Positions 47,512 to 59,499 of a stretch of 64,000 bases of DNA are shown in pieces. The stretch covers positions 7,522,001 through 7,586,000 of the forward strand of contig NC_058138.1 in the NCBI RefSeq assembly GCF_011075055.1, read 5' to 3'. Positions within the stretch are counted from its first letter, which is position 1, and each line of letters begins with the position of its first letter. The position numbers were made by a program, and so were the translations under genes. The DNA is from Mangifera indica. Its lineage: Eukaryota > Streptophyta > Magnoliopsida > Sapindales > Anacardiaceae. The notes below the pieces were generated by a model that saw nothing but the letters and a program-made list of their open reading frames with translations, did no database searches and was not told where the DNA came from.

Positions 47512-50115
47512 TTAATCCAAAATTATGTTTAAAGTGTCATTTAAATGGATTTATAGCAAAAAAGATCGTACATCGTAAGAGTGATGTCTGTTCATACCTA
47601 GAAAAGGCAAGAAAGTCATTTCACATGAGTGTATGAAAGTTGTTAATTAAAAAGAGGCATACGCCTGTATGCCTTATTAAATATGCATGTATGTTATAGT
47701 TGGGTAGGATTTGTAGTTAAACACAAAGTTTGATCATTTTACAAGGAATTAACCCTGGTAGCTATCCAATCTAGAGGGAAAAAACAGAAAAGAGGATCAT
47801 GATCACTATAAAAGAGTTTATGATCACTAGAATCCTTATAGCAGCGCTAAGAACTTACAAGCTTTAGAAGTTAGGTAAGTAGTGGCTCTTGGCTTGATTA
47901 AACATTTTTAAGGCATAAGCTAGTTTGTTATAAAAATATTATGGTGATTCTTAGATTCCTAAAGGCCTTTTTGATGATCAAATAATGATGTTTTGTTGAG
48001 GGTATGGATGGAGACTGATGAATCAATATAGTGGTTAGTTTAGTTAAGTGTAGAACCTTGTTTGTTGATTGATTGACTTATGAATTACTGTCTTATGAAT
48101 GTTTAAATGATTTTTATATTCTATTAATGATTCTAAGAAAGATTATAATGAACTAAATCATGTTGGCATATATGTGAACCCTTCTAGTTTGTTATATAAA
48201 TTGATTGATATTGTTTGAGATAAAAACAGCCTGGATAGCAATATTATTGTGATTTAAGTTTGATGAGGCCTTGTATATGTTTATTGGTTAGATGAAAGTA
48301 TGAATAATTGTTTAAGGGTATTGTAGGGCCATTTTTGTGTTAATAGATCATTAAAAGATAGTTAAAACAATGTAGGAAAATGATAAGTTACGATTCCAAA
48401 TCGCGACACTTGACTGTATATGGTCTCATACACTTTTATGTGTCCTTCAAGCAAACTAAGAAATTTCTCAATTTTTGTACACTAATTCTGAAGAGGACAT
48501 ACATGATTGTGTGGTATGAAACACACACTTATGAGTGACTTTTCCAAAAGTGGATGAATATGTATAAGGAAGAATAACAAAATATAATCAAATCAGAGAG
48601 ACATTCGCTCCTTACCAAGTATACCTTTGTGTTTAATCCAAGGAGAAGTATAAGAAGGTAAATTAAAAGTACACCCATGCAAGATTAAATGAAGGTCAAA
48701 GGAATGAAAAGGCAATTGATGCCAACGTAAGATATTTTAGTATAAGAAAAAGACTATTTTACCCTTAAGCTAATTATAAGGATAAGGAAGGAGAAACAAA
48801 GAGAATAAAAGACCTTAGCAAGATAAGTTAAGATAGTTAGAGATAAAAGAGGTGTCTAACTATGTGAAAGACGACACATGACCTTGACCAATTCAGATCT
48901 AGGTTAAAAATCAGAAAAGTTAAGAAAAGTGGTTCACATCTAAAAAACCACTAGCTATATAGGTATATGAAAAGATTCGTGAAAGTAGTAAAGTTGGAGA
49001 CCCATAAGATGTATTATGTGCATAGCCACTTAATTTGTTCAAATATGCATGGTAAGGATTGTGACTTCTCAAATATTTTCTCATGCGGTTAGTGAGATGT
49101 ATCACCCATGTATCCACATGAAGGGTCATCCCAAGTGGTTTAAACAACAATTCTGATTAGCTTATGTGATAAGAGAAAAAACTTCTACGACATTATTTCT
49201 TGTATAACTAGGGTGTCCCAGATAGCTAACCCAATACGTTGTATGGCATATGTATAAGACATGATAGATAATAACATACAAGGTGTCTTATGCTTTCATT
49301 AAGATATCAGATATGTCAATCTTAGCTTAGGTCTTAATAACCTTTGTGGATGGATTATGTCAAGGCATGAGGGTGTTGAGTTGTGACCACATTGAGATTC
49401 ACGAATGGAACACCAAGCTTATGTGTTTTATGTGTTATTCAGGGCATCATAATTAGTTCGCCCAATAGGTCGTATGACCCATGCGTAAGGGACGCTATTG
49501 AGCAGAGATACAAGGTGTCATTTGTTATCATTAGGGTATCAAAGCTACAAAGTTCAGCTTAGGCCTTACCAGTCTATGTGAGATGGCCTATGTACATAAG
49601 GCACAAGGATGCCAAGAATAGTCAGATGGCCAAGGTAAAGACCCAAAAAACATCCATTTCAACCAGAAGTATATTTAACGATGGAACACTACGATTTCAA
49701 TTTTATGTTTTGTGTAAAGTACCAAGGTGTCACCAACTTACTGAGTGTTTTCACTCATGCATTTCTTTTTATGGTTTTACAGGTAGAGGTAAGTAACAAG
49801 GCATGCGAGTAAGCCAACGGTCCAATCGTGCTATTGCATAAAAGTGAGGGCAAAATCATAATTTTAGAAATTATCTCATATATGTGTTTTTGTTTCCACT
49901 TATGTATTGTAAAGATTCTCAATTACTTTCAGAAATTTATTTGTAATAATGAACGGTTTTATTGCATTTAAAGTATTTATCCAATTGACACCTTTTTGTA
50001 TACTTTTAATTATAAGTGAATTAATTACATGCTTTTAAATTTCGATGTCTTTAATTAAGAAATCAAGTAATGCATGCCTTTTCAGGCTATATTCTGTGTA
50101 GAGGTATGTGGTAAC
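47472..50115 (+). mobile_element. 3' LTR of the gypsy remnant (degenerate)
   Basis: AGGGGAAGAAA (polypurine tract, 47461-47471) is followed by TATAACATCC, a one-base variant of the TGTAACATCC start. The 3' limit is set at GGTATGTGGTAAC (about 50115) by analogy with the 5553-7823 LTR. The TTACTGAGTGTTTTCACTCATGC...TTTTACAGGTAGAGG stretch at 49738-49790 also parallels that LTR (7410-7460). No coding. Confidence 0.55.
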
Positions 50116-51228
50116 TTGACCATACACAATAAAGTTGATATCATAATTAAACTTATGACTCCTAAAAAGGATAGTACTTTTATGCCATAATATTTATCTT
50201 AAAATTAAATTCTCCTTTAAATAGAGATCTACAAGTACCTCATATGTCTTTACATGTTATCATAAGCCATTCAAGTGTTAACATAAGTCTTTCATGGATG
50301 TTATGGATTGTTGCTGACCTTTAACAAGTTCTAACGTGCATCCTTAAACCTTTAATGTGATCTCACTTATCGTCACATGTCTTTATTATGCTTCACACAC
50401 TAGCTTAAGCTTTTACACACTCTAATGGGCTTAACTAATGCTTATATACTCACATGTAACTAATAAAACCTTTCATGTGCACTTGCGTATCATAGGAAAA
50501 CTTTAAAACCTTATCACCTGCAATAACATGACCTAAAAAACTTTACAACTTTATCACTTCCACTTACACACACTATTGGAACTGATCACATACTATTATG
50601 TGTAACCACTCGATAGAATTCATTATTAACATGCATTGAGATATTTTTAGAAGATGCTACAGGTTATTTACACACACCATAAGCTTATAAATGCCTTTAA
50701 AGACCACTAACTCATAATTACACACCTAAAAAACCTTTCACGTGCCTCCAAAAGCACTACACATGTCAGAACATGCCATTAATAAGCTCTACATGCTTTC
50801 ACAATCCTCTGGAAGCTTTACACACATTGGCATGGTCCACTAGAACCTAGTTATGTACTTACACACAACACTAGAAGTGGTTCATGTGCTTACATGCATA
50901 ACTAAATTTTTTGATCCATGATCACGTGCTTGATCTTATTGGCACACACTCTCACATGCAATAGGCATCAAGTCCTGTAGGAACTAGCACATGTGTAATG
51001 CATGCACCCCAAAATCAAGTTACAAATACAAGGGTTCGAGGCCTATCTAGTTAACAAGTTCCAAACTGGATTAAGCCTAACCCATTTTGACTTTGACCTA
51101 ATCAACTTAGCCTATTTGCATATAGGTTGAATATCTAGGTTTTTCCTAACCTAGAATCGACTTGATATATAAAAAAACCCTAGCTTTAAGATCTTTTTAT
51201 CATTGATGTCAAATTTTTTTATCTCAAA
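50116..51228. other. Anonymous degenerate sequence
   Basis: AT-rich with many CACATG/TTACACAC words, no recognisable gene or element end. Possibly internal sequence of an old retroelement. Confidence 0.35.
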
Positions 51229-51230
51229 TG

Positions 51231-54200
51231 CTATAACCTATCCTAACCAATAGGTATATTATAGAAAAACGACAAGAGTTTTCCTATTTTATAGGGCCCG
51301 GAGAATTTTTATTATGCCCTGTAACACTCCTAATTAGCAATTGACATAAACCAGTCCTACCAACCAACTGGAATTTCATCAACTTGGTCACAATTGATGG
51401 AATAAATAAAAATAGTAACTATCATAAAAATTACCACCCACAAGAACTTTATAACCAAATTCAACAACTAACCATACATACACATTCACATATATCCCAT
51501 AATCAGAAAGACATATATATTCTCATAAGTATATACTATCCACTAGATAGAGGTATATGCACATCAGTACAATAACTACATATACATATATAAGAACCTA
51601 TATATATATATACACACACATATATTCATATATACACAACCTTATGTCTCGCTAGTACTCTCTGGGAACTTTTACTGTAACTTTTTACCTATAAAATATT
51701 AAATTATATAAAGTTAGTGACCACGGCTCGGTAAGAAAATCATACTAAATACTCAAAGTATGTGTTTGGGCTAGTCATATGGAAGATAATTTACACGTAA
51801 CATGTATTAACCATATATCATTTCTCTCTTTATCACTATGCAAATATGATTCACATGTTATGATTTATGCATGTATAAGTGTCATGACTTTTCCATTTTC
51901 TGATCGTACATCTTTTTCAACTTTTTATCAGTCATATAAGCTTACATGTATGATTCTAATACAAATGGCTTTCATACAAAATTTAACAATTCTTTTTTTT
52001 TTTTTTGTTTATCAAATATTTTCATTGACTGATCTAGATTACATATGATAGTACTTACAATCACTATACGAGGTATAATTCTCTCTTACACGCACATTTC
52101 ACTATTTATCTTTGTTGTCTACAAAGACAACTGACATCTTTATTTGTTATCCATACAGTACAATTGATATCTTTCTTTGTTGTCCATATGGTACAATATG
52201 TATTTCTTTGTTGTCTACACGGTATAGTTGATATCTTTCTTTGTTGTCCACATAATATCGTCAATATCTTTTTTTATTGTCCATACAGTACAACTCGTAT
52301 ATAAGGATTTCAAGCATACTTTTTGTTTTCCTGTATCATATGAGTCATTATAAAACCAAAAAAACACTTGTTTTCTATTTTTTGAAAACATACATTGCTT
52401 AGAAAATATTTTTCCTCTTTCTTTATTTTTCTGAAAACATATATATGCTATGATTCCTCATGTATACATGTATAACCGTAATATGAAATATACCCATTCA
52501 TTGTTTTTTTCTTATTCTTTTCAAGCCTCATCAAACATCAGATTATTTTCTCATATATTCTGATAAGGCCATTAATTGTTACTATTTTGATTTATAATTC
52601 CCTTGTGTTGTGTGGAAATTTGATTCAATCTAATGGAATTACTTATCTTTTTGCATTTAGGAAGCTTTGAGCATTTTTGGAATAAGTTGGGCCAAAAAGA
52701 TGAAAAACTGGAGCAGATTTATTAATCTGGAATTTTCGTAATGCAGACTAGGCGTAAGCAAATGAAAGATGAGAGCAAAATTCGGAAAACAGATCTGAAC
52801 ACCCAGATCAGCTGCAAGAGTCCATAAAATATTAAGATTTGCTTCCTAGGAAAGGGATAATCACCAGTTGGAAAAGAGGATTAATTGAGCTAGATAAGGA
52901 AGGATATTTTTTAGAAGAAGGATATACATTAAAAATACATATCTTTTCCTTTCTTTTTGGAAGATATGTATCACTTTGCTTGGTTGGATTAGGAGATTAA
53001 GATTCACTTTCAATTTCCAGATTTTTAGTAGGAATGCAATATATATACTCTTATTTTTATTTGAGAATTATCAACCATTGTAATTAGAGAATTAGAGAGC
53101 AAAATATGGTTTACAGTGGCTGAATAATTTTTCTTGGTTAAAGGGATCTGAAACCATGGAACTATAATGATTGTGAGATTTATTCTGTTCTTTAATGCAT
53201 CTTTTTTATTTATTCGAGTATTGATTATCTTTCTGAATTATTTGTTTATGATTGTGTTGGTTGATTTATAAGGCGCGCGATTAGTTTATCAATTAATATA
53301 ATGTACGGCTAGTTTAGGTGCTGAATCCGTAATTATTCAATCCATCTAATCGAAGTGGCAACTAGGTTTATCGTTTGCTGCGTCAGAAGCTATAATCCTA
53401 GGAAAATAATCAACTAGATTAAATGCAACGTCATACGTTTGTGTTGTCTTGCTTCGTTGGTCTTTCTAATTCGTAATGCTATTGTTTAATTAAATTCGAG
53501 ATCGTATCCGAATTATTAATCAATAAGGGTTAATTGAAATACATGTTTTTGGTTAACTAATCGTAAGGAAGGACAGGCTAATTTAAATACCACAACGAAT
53601 ATTTGAATAATTAATTTGATATTTTGTTTCAATGATCGATCGTAGTTCCAATGGTAGATGTGACCGAAGACCAAGGTTTGTTAAATCGATTTATTCATTT
53701 TAGATTATTTTACTGAATTTTTAATTAGTGTTTTTCATTGTAATTTGCATTCACTTCAAAACCCCCCTTTTCTTTATTTGTTTCGATTTATTTGTGACGA
53801 CATATTAATTAAAGCTCTTCGAGGGAACGATCCCTACTTTCCTTTACTACATTTTTTTTGCAGGAATTTAGGATTTAATTTGGGTGTCAACGACAGCACA
53901 TACCACATTCCATAAGAATATAATATTTATTATAATGGTTTTTACACCTAGCATGCACATAATTAAGCAAAATTAACCTATATCACATAAAATGACACTT
54001 TTTCCCTTATGGCCAAAAGTTACATGCCTACCCTTAGTGCAAATTCTTCCATCAATTCATCATTTTTCACATACTCAATACACAAAATCAACTAAACTAA
54101 CCCTAGGAATAAGAAATGTCTAAAATACCCTATGGCCAAAAATTACATCATAAGTCCTAATGAATTTCTTTATTCTTTTAAGCATAAATCATCTTAATTT

Positions 54201-54881
54201 TATACCCTACACACTTATACAAGTAAAGGTTATTTGAATAACTTAACTCAAATTACTTTAAGTATGTAAAGTATGAAATTCTTACATTTTCTTTGCTAAT
54301 TAGGTTATTTAAACCTATTCTCCTTCTTTTCTTTTTCTTAGCAACCTTAATCAACCAAAAACATAATCATCAATTAAAACTCTAAACTTGACATCTCTTA
54401 GAAATTAAACTTTTTACCTTAGAACTTGTCAGAATTCATAGATATATATTTTTTATAACTAGAGACTCTAGAAATTAGATGGTTTAACTAGTTTTTTAGT
54501 GAATCTTTGTTTGATGAAAACCTTAGTGAAGTTTTATGGAGGATTCTAGGCCAAGGAAGAAGAAAATAAATAGTTTTTACCTTTATAATCATTTTGGACT
54601 AATTTACCCTTAGCTTTCTCCAAAAATTACTATTATATCCCTATACAATTACCAAAAACCCTTAGCTCCATCATATAATTTCAAGTGTGTCATTCAATTC
54701 ACATTCTCACTTTGTCCCTTATATCCTTCTAAAATGACCATTTTATCCCTTTAAAAATTATTGTTTATTTAGTAGTTTTAAAGAATTTCTTCACAATTTC
54801 TTTAAATAGCAACTTATAAAATTAACTCTAGAGGTAATTTTAAAAATAGAGTTTATTGGCATACTTGAATCCAAGTGTTAC
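51231..54881 (-). mobile_element. Inverted gypsy LTR (family of 8139-10531) with nested insert
   Basis: On the minus strand it matches the 8139-10531 LTR, from GTAACACTTGG at 54881 down to CCTATTGGTTAGG near 51245. It contains the GTGTTACAGGG region (51320) and the GTACTGTATGGACAAC repeats (about 52120-52310). The flanks AAATG (51226-51230) and TAATG (54882-54886) may be a decayed target duplication, which would make it a solo LTR. It is interrupted at 52561-53898. Confidence 0.72.
52561..53898 (+). mobile_element. Nested LTR-like insert
   Basis: A 1.34 kb block with no counterpart in the other LTR copies, starting TGATAAGGCC and ending GTCAACGACAGCA. The GAGGGAACGATCCCTAC run near its end resembles the R/U5 part of Athila/Tat-type gypsy LTRs (family knowledge). 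No coding domains; no clear target duplication. Confidence 0.45.
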
Positions 54882-54889
54882 TAATGCAA

Positions 54890-55435
54890 GAAGGGAAATG
54901 AGAGTCAACTCACAATTATTGCTTTACTAAAGACTAAGTCACCAGATTCGAATACATACGTCATGATAGAAAAGGAAAAGCTAGCAACACCGATGATCTC
55001 TTTCTACAGATTTCATTCACCTATTGGAGGTTTCAGCTGACAAGGAAGTGGCGTGAGACATGGCTCACACCGATGGCAGCTCATTCAACCCCATTCCGCC
55101 ACTAATCACAACAGTATTTTACCGAAGATCAGATTAGGGATTGTTATTTTTTTATTTGGATTATTCAATTTTAAACCTAATTTTAAAAACTAAATTAAAC
55201 CCAAATTCAAAAGAACCCTATTTTTGAAATTTTAACCCCTAATTTCAATCTCTATAATCTTGATTTCATTATTTGATTCATCAATCAAAAATCCTAAGAA
55301 TGAAACAATTTCAATCTCATATTAAAAATATTAAACCATGACTTCAATTATAGAATTCAAATTTTATAACCTATTGCATACTACTTTGATACTACCAGTA
55401 AGATTTATTTTGTATAAATTCAATAAAATAAATCA
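54890..55435. other. Anonymous sequence
   Basis: Somewhat GC-richer at 54950-55140 but with stops in all frames that I read and no known domain. The remainder is AT-rich. Confidence 0.35.
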
Positions 55436-55439
55436 ATCA

Positions 55440-55783
55440 ACTATAATCTTAAGTTCTATTGCTAACGACATACATTTGCAACTAATTTACTTAGTTGCTA
55501 ACGACATTAATTCACATCTAATTTTCTTAATTACTAATTTGTATATAATATTTTTAGTTGTTAACGACATTTAGTCGCATCTAATTTTTTTAGTTGCTAA
55601 ACACATTTATTTTTGCATTTGATTCTTTTAGATGCTAATAACATTTATTTGTGACTAAAATGAATGGTTATTTAGGCCAATTTACAACTATTTTAATTTT
55701 AATTAGTAACTAAGATATTAATTGTTAAAAATAATTCTCAATAACTAATTGAAATTAGTTGTTGTATCCCTTTTTTTATAGTG
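55440..55783. mobile_element. CACTA-like end with subterminal repeats
   Basis: The right end reads TTTTTTTATAGTG, the complement of CACTATAAAAAAA, a CACTA-type terminus. About six degenerate copies of a ~36-bp unit (TTAGTTGCTAACGACATTTA) precede it, as expected of subterminal transposase sites. No matching left terminus was found, so the element is probably truncated. Confidence 0.45.
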
Positions 55784-55937
55784 ATCCTGTAATAAATTTG
55801 CAACTAATAGTTAATAGATGATATATATAACATTAAACAAAATCCAAATTTTCAGCAGTTATTTACTTAAATTTTAATGTTCATTTTCTTGAAGTGTAGT
55901 GCATAACAACGAACAAGACCATGGAAACAATACATAT

Positions 55938-56053
55938 AAAATTAAAGTAGTCCACCTCTTATCTTTTTAAATTTCATTTTTAAAATATAAATGCATGCAG
56001 GACAAAGACCCTTTTAAGTCAAGTCAAATACGTCTGACCATATATGCATTTGT

Positions 56054-56085
<32 letters not shown>

Positions 56086-56201
56086 TTTAACAATAAAATT
56101 TATATATATCTCAATAACTAATTAAAAGGGTCTTTGTCCTGCAAGCATTTATATTTTAACAATGAAATTTAAAAAGATAAGAGGTGGACTACTTTAATTT
56201 T
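55938..56201. repeat. Near-perfect 80-bp inverted repeat
   Basis: The arms 55938-56017 and 56122-56201 differ at only 2 of 80 positions and are separated by 104 bp holding a TA run (about 56059-56084). The inner arm ends read GCAGGACAAAGACCC. Related words recur at about 56280-56300 and 58618-58640. Confidence 0.92.
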
Positions 56202-56420
56202 ATTGCTCGCCTCTTTGATGCAGTGTGTGCATGGATAATAATGACAGATGCGTGTATGCTCAACAGTATTAGACCTGACTTAAAAGTGTCTGTGTCCTGC
56301 ATTCATTTCTGAAAGGCAATTTTTCTGCCTCTTCCTCCTTGTGTGGACGCTAATTTGCCTATTCTCCCTCTTGGAAAATGAGGTTACGTCAATAATTAAA
56401 GTCTTGATTCTAACATTTTT

Positions 56421-57221
56421 GTAAAGGCCGGAAGACTTATTCCGACCAAGGTTCGGTGAAATCTCAAACTTACGTCACTCAATTTTTAAAAATTTAAAAA
56501 TTTATTTTTTATTAAAATTCGTTATTAGAATTAAAGATAAAATTATTATTTAGCTAAAAATATTAAATAAACTAAAAAATTAACACATATCCCTCTTAAG
56601 TTTAAAAATCTAACAATTTCATCCATTCAAAGTTTGAAAAGTGATTATTTCTCCCCTAGGGTGTTTTTCCTCACCACTTCTGACGGCCATGGCTGTCTCT
56701 GGCTGTAATCTCTCTCCCCCTCGATTTCTCACCCTCCTGATCCTATTCCGACAAAGATAGACAAAGATGATTCATGTCATCTTTGTCTAAGATGAAGATA
56801 ATCTGAGATGAAGACATGTCATCCTCATATGAGACAAACACATTTGTCTTCATCTTAGACGAGCACATTTAGTCTTCATCTCTGATGGAGATGTCCAGGG
56901 CCAAGAAGGAGATAGACTGAGAGGGAGAAAGGATAGGAGGGAGAGAGAATACGGTCGAAGATGGCGACAGTTGTCGGAACTAGTGAAAAAAAAAACCCTA
57001 AAGGTAATGGTCACTTTTTAAACTTTGGGTGGAGAGAAATTGTTAGATTTTTAAACCTAGGACAAAAAATATGATATATTTTTAGTTAAATAAAATTTGT
57101 ACCCTTAACCTTAACAGTGAATTTTAATAGAAATGTAGGCAACTGGGTTTTTGAAAGTTGATAGATATGAATTTGAGATTTCACCAAACTTTGGGTGGGA
57201 ATAAGTCTTTTGGCCTTTTAC
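56421..57221. mobile_element. 0.8 kb terminal-inverted-repeat element (MITE-like)
   Basis: The ends GTAAAGGCCGGAAGACTTAT and GTAAAAGGCCAAAAGACTTA (reverse complement) continue inward as a loose inverted repeat of some 250 bp (TGGTGAAATCTCAAA and TTTTAAACTTTGGGTGG on both sides). The centre (56745-56890) has several small palindromes of ACAAAGATGA/TCATCTTTGT type. No coding. A target duplication was not resolved; long TIRs suggest a Mutator-type MITE. Confidence 0.6.
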
Positions 57222-57239
57222 ATTATCCTCATATGTTAG

Positions 57240-58740
57240 TGGTTCTACTTCTATGACCAATTTTCATTACTTAATTACTTGAAGATCGCCCATCATGTGA
57301 CATCTTTTTTTAATTTTTTTCCAAGTTCTTTTCCGTGTTACTTGAGCTTCTGTGCTGCTTCGTTTAAGCTTGCAATGTTATTTTCAGATTTCCACTGTTG
57401 CTTCAACATTGTTTCTTCATAATCCTACTTGTAAACAATGATGATAATAATGATAACAACTAATTGTAGACTTGTGAATAGATACACAAGAGATAATTTT
57501 ATTTGTTGAACATAGACGGGTAGCTTCAACCCTCATGATAACAATGAAAAGTAAGATGAACTTATAATTTACAACATTGACATAAAATGCTCAAGCATTA
57601 GAGTGAATACTGATTTAACAATGGACATAGAAAAAGGAGATTAAGAATTATAAACATAATTCTACAACATGCCCCTTGACGCCGACACTAATTTTCCCAA
57701 TTCTTCAACTGTATAGGAAAACATTATTATGTTAATAGAGTCTTGATTCTAACATTCAAGTAAACCTTGATAACATAGTTGACGCTCCTGTTTGTGTGTT
57801 TTTGCTTCTATGATGATTTTTCATTGCCTAGATTCCTTTCTTTTCAATCTCTACCATCTTTACTAAGCTTTTTTTTAAAAAAAAAAAAACCTTGAAGATT
57901 GCTCATTAGGCTGCATCCTTTTTTTTTTTTTTTTAAAGTTATTTGCCTTGTCAGTAGAGCTTTTGTGCTACTTCCGATTACGCTTGAATATATCCTCGGT
58001 CCAAGAATTACTTAAAAACTATATAATGGTTGACCATAAATAAAAAAAGAAAATACGCTTGCTTCTTCTTATTCATGTGAAGCTTTCATAAAGTTTATTA
58101 TCAAATTTTGGGATAGAAACATCTGGAACTATTAATGAGTTTAAATTTACTGATTCTCCTAAAGGAGGAATTAAACTTTTACTATTTGCTATTAAAGGTA
58201 CCAGACCAATCACTTTGCTTTCAAAATAAAGAGGAAAAGTTGCATCTCCGGTTATAATTATGAAATTTTACCCAAAAAAAGGTCCAAAACCTTTGAATAA
58301 GCAGAAGGTATCAGAACTCAGAATATGTTAATGAAGATGTGGTTGATCATTGAGTTTCAGATTTGATACTATTAGATCCAGGTTTCCAAGAAAAATAGAT
58401 TATACATGTAATAACTAGAAAAGCTATATCAGGGGGGAAAATACATGTTCCCATATCTGAAATACATATTATCAAGACCCTATCAACTAAATATCGTTTT
58501 CCGCGTGAAAGAATAGGGAAAATTAGCGTCAACCTCAAGGGCCAAGCTGCGGAAAACCTCTGTGTAGAATTTGTCAACAAACATGAATTTCTCAAAAAGT
58601 AGTTTGCTAATTAATGTAAGACATAGACACTTTCAAATCAAGTCTAATACATTTAAGCGTATATGCATCTCTCCTTATCAGGGAAGAAGCAACATTAATT
58701 AGTATCCACATCAAAGAGCTTGTAGATATTTTTATATTCT
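57240..58740. repeat. Noncoding region with internal duplications
   Basis: About 57253-57400 and 57803-58000 share an order of motifs: TTTTCATT, CTTGAAGAT-GC-CAT, a T-run, CTTGAGCTTCTGTGCTGCTTC versus GTAGAGCTTTTGTGCTACTTC, then AGCTTGAA. The complement of 57690-57770 matches 18720-18790. No gene seen. Confidence 0.5.
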
Positions 58741-58749
58741 AAGCGTAAA

Positions 58750-59075
58750 ATTATTTCATGTTTAAATGAAGATTCTTCTCCACCTCAGTTTGAAGATATA
58801 TAGGTTTTGTAATATTTTTTTAATGTTTGTTTAATTTCCTTTCCATAAGTCTATTGTTAAATCAATTTTATATAAGAATATCTTTTCACCCTTTGAAATT
58901 TTTGGATGATTTATTTATTCATTAAAATTTTAATTCAACTGCTGAAATTCTTTTTACTCTACGACTGTTATCTTTAGTATCATTGGTTGTTTGCAAATCC
59001 AGGATTATGAAGAGACAATTTTGAAGCATTCAACACTGGATTTCTAGAAATAACATCAATATCATGACACCATTA
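58750..59075 (+). repeat. Segment matching 18857-19135
   Basis: Same order and orientation as the stretch upstream of the copy A ankyrin gene. It may be the continuation of duplication copy B, now separated by inserted repeats. Confidence 0.65.
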
Positions 59076-59499
59076 ATTGTAGATATACCTGTTTATAGGG
59101 ATTAAAAGAAAAAGTGAAAATAAAAAAAATAAGAGAACATAGAGATTATAGAAACAATATACATTTGATTTGTAGGAGGCATATGATATATACCATACTC
59201 ATAACATATTTCAATATTATATATATGAAACAAGTATGTATGAAAATGGGATTCTTAATTTTGAAATTGACTGACGCAATGCAATATAATCGAAATACTG
59301 AAAACAAAATTAAACTTTGAAATTTTGGAAATTTTAATACTTTCGACTTGCTAATCCAAAATCTTCAGTATCTAGATGAGAAACTTTTGAGAGAATTTTA
59401 TTGATATCAAAGGAATGTTATTTCGAAGGACTTTGTTCTCATCTAAGAATATACATTGATTTATATTACAAAACTTTGAACCATTGAAGAAGCATCGTA

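Noticed and set aside
49578..49796. 72-codon plus-strand frame
   Set aside because: It lies inside a degenerate gypsy LTR and has no recognisable domain.
52561..53898. Complete small retrotransposon (TRIM) for the nested insert
   Set aside because: I could not find a pair of terminal direct repeats or a PBS/PPT inside the block; an LTR-like insert fits better.
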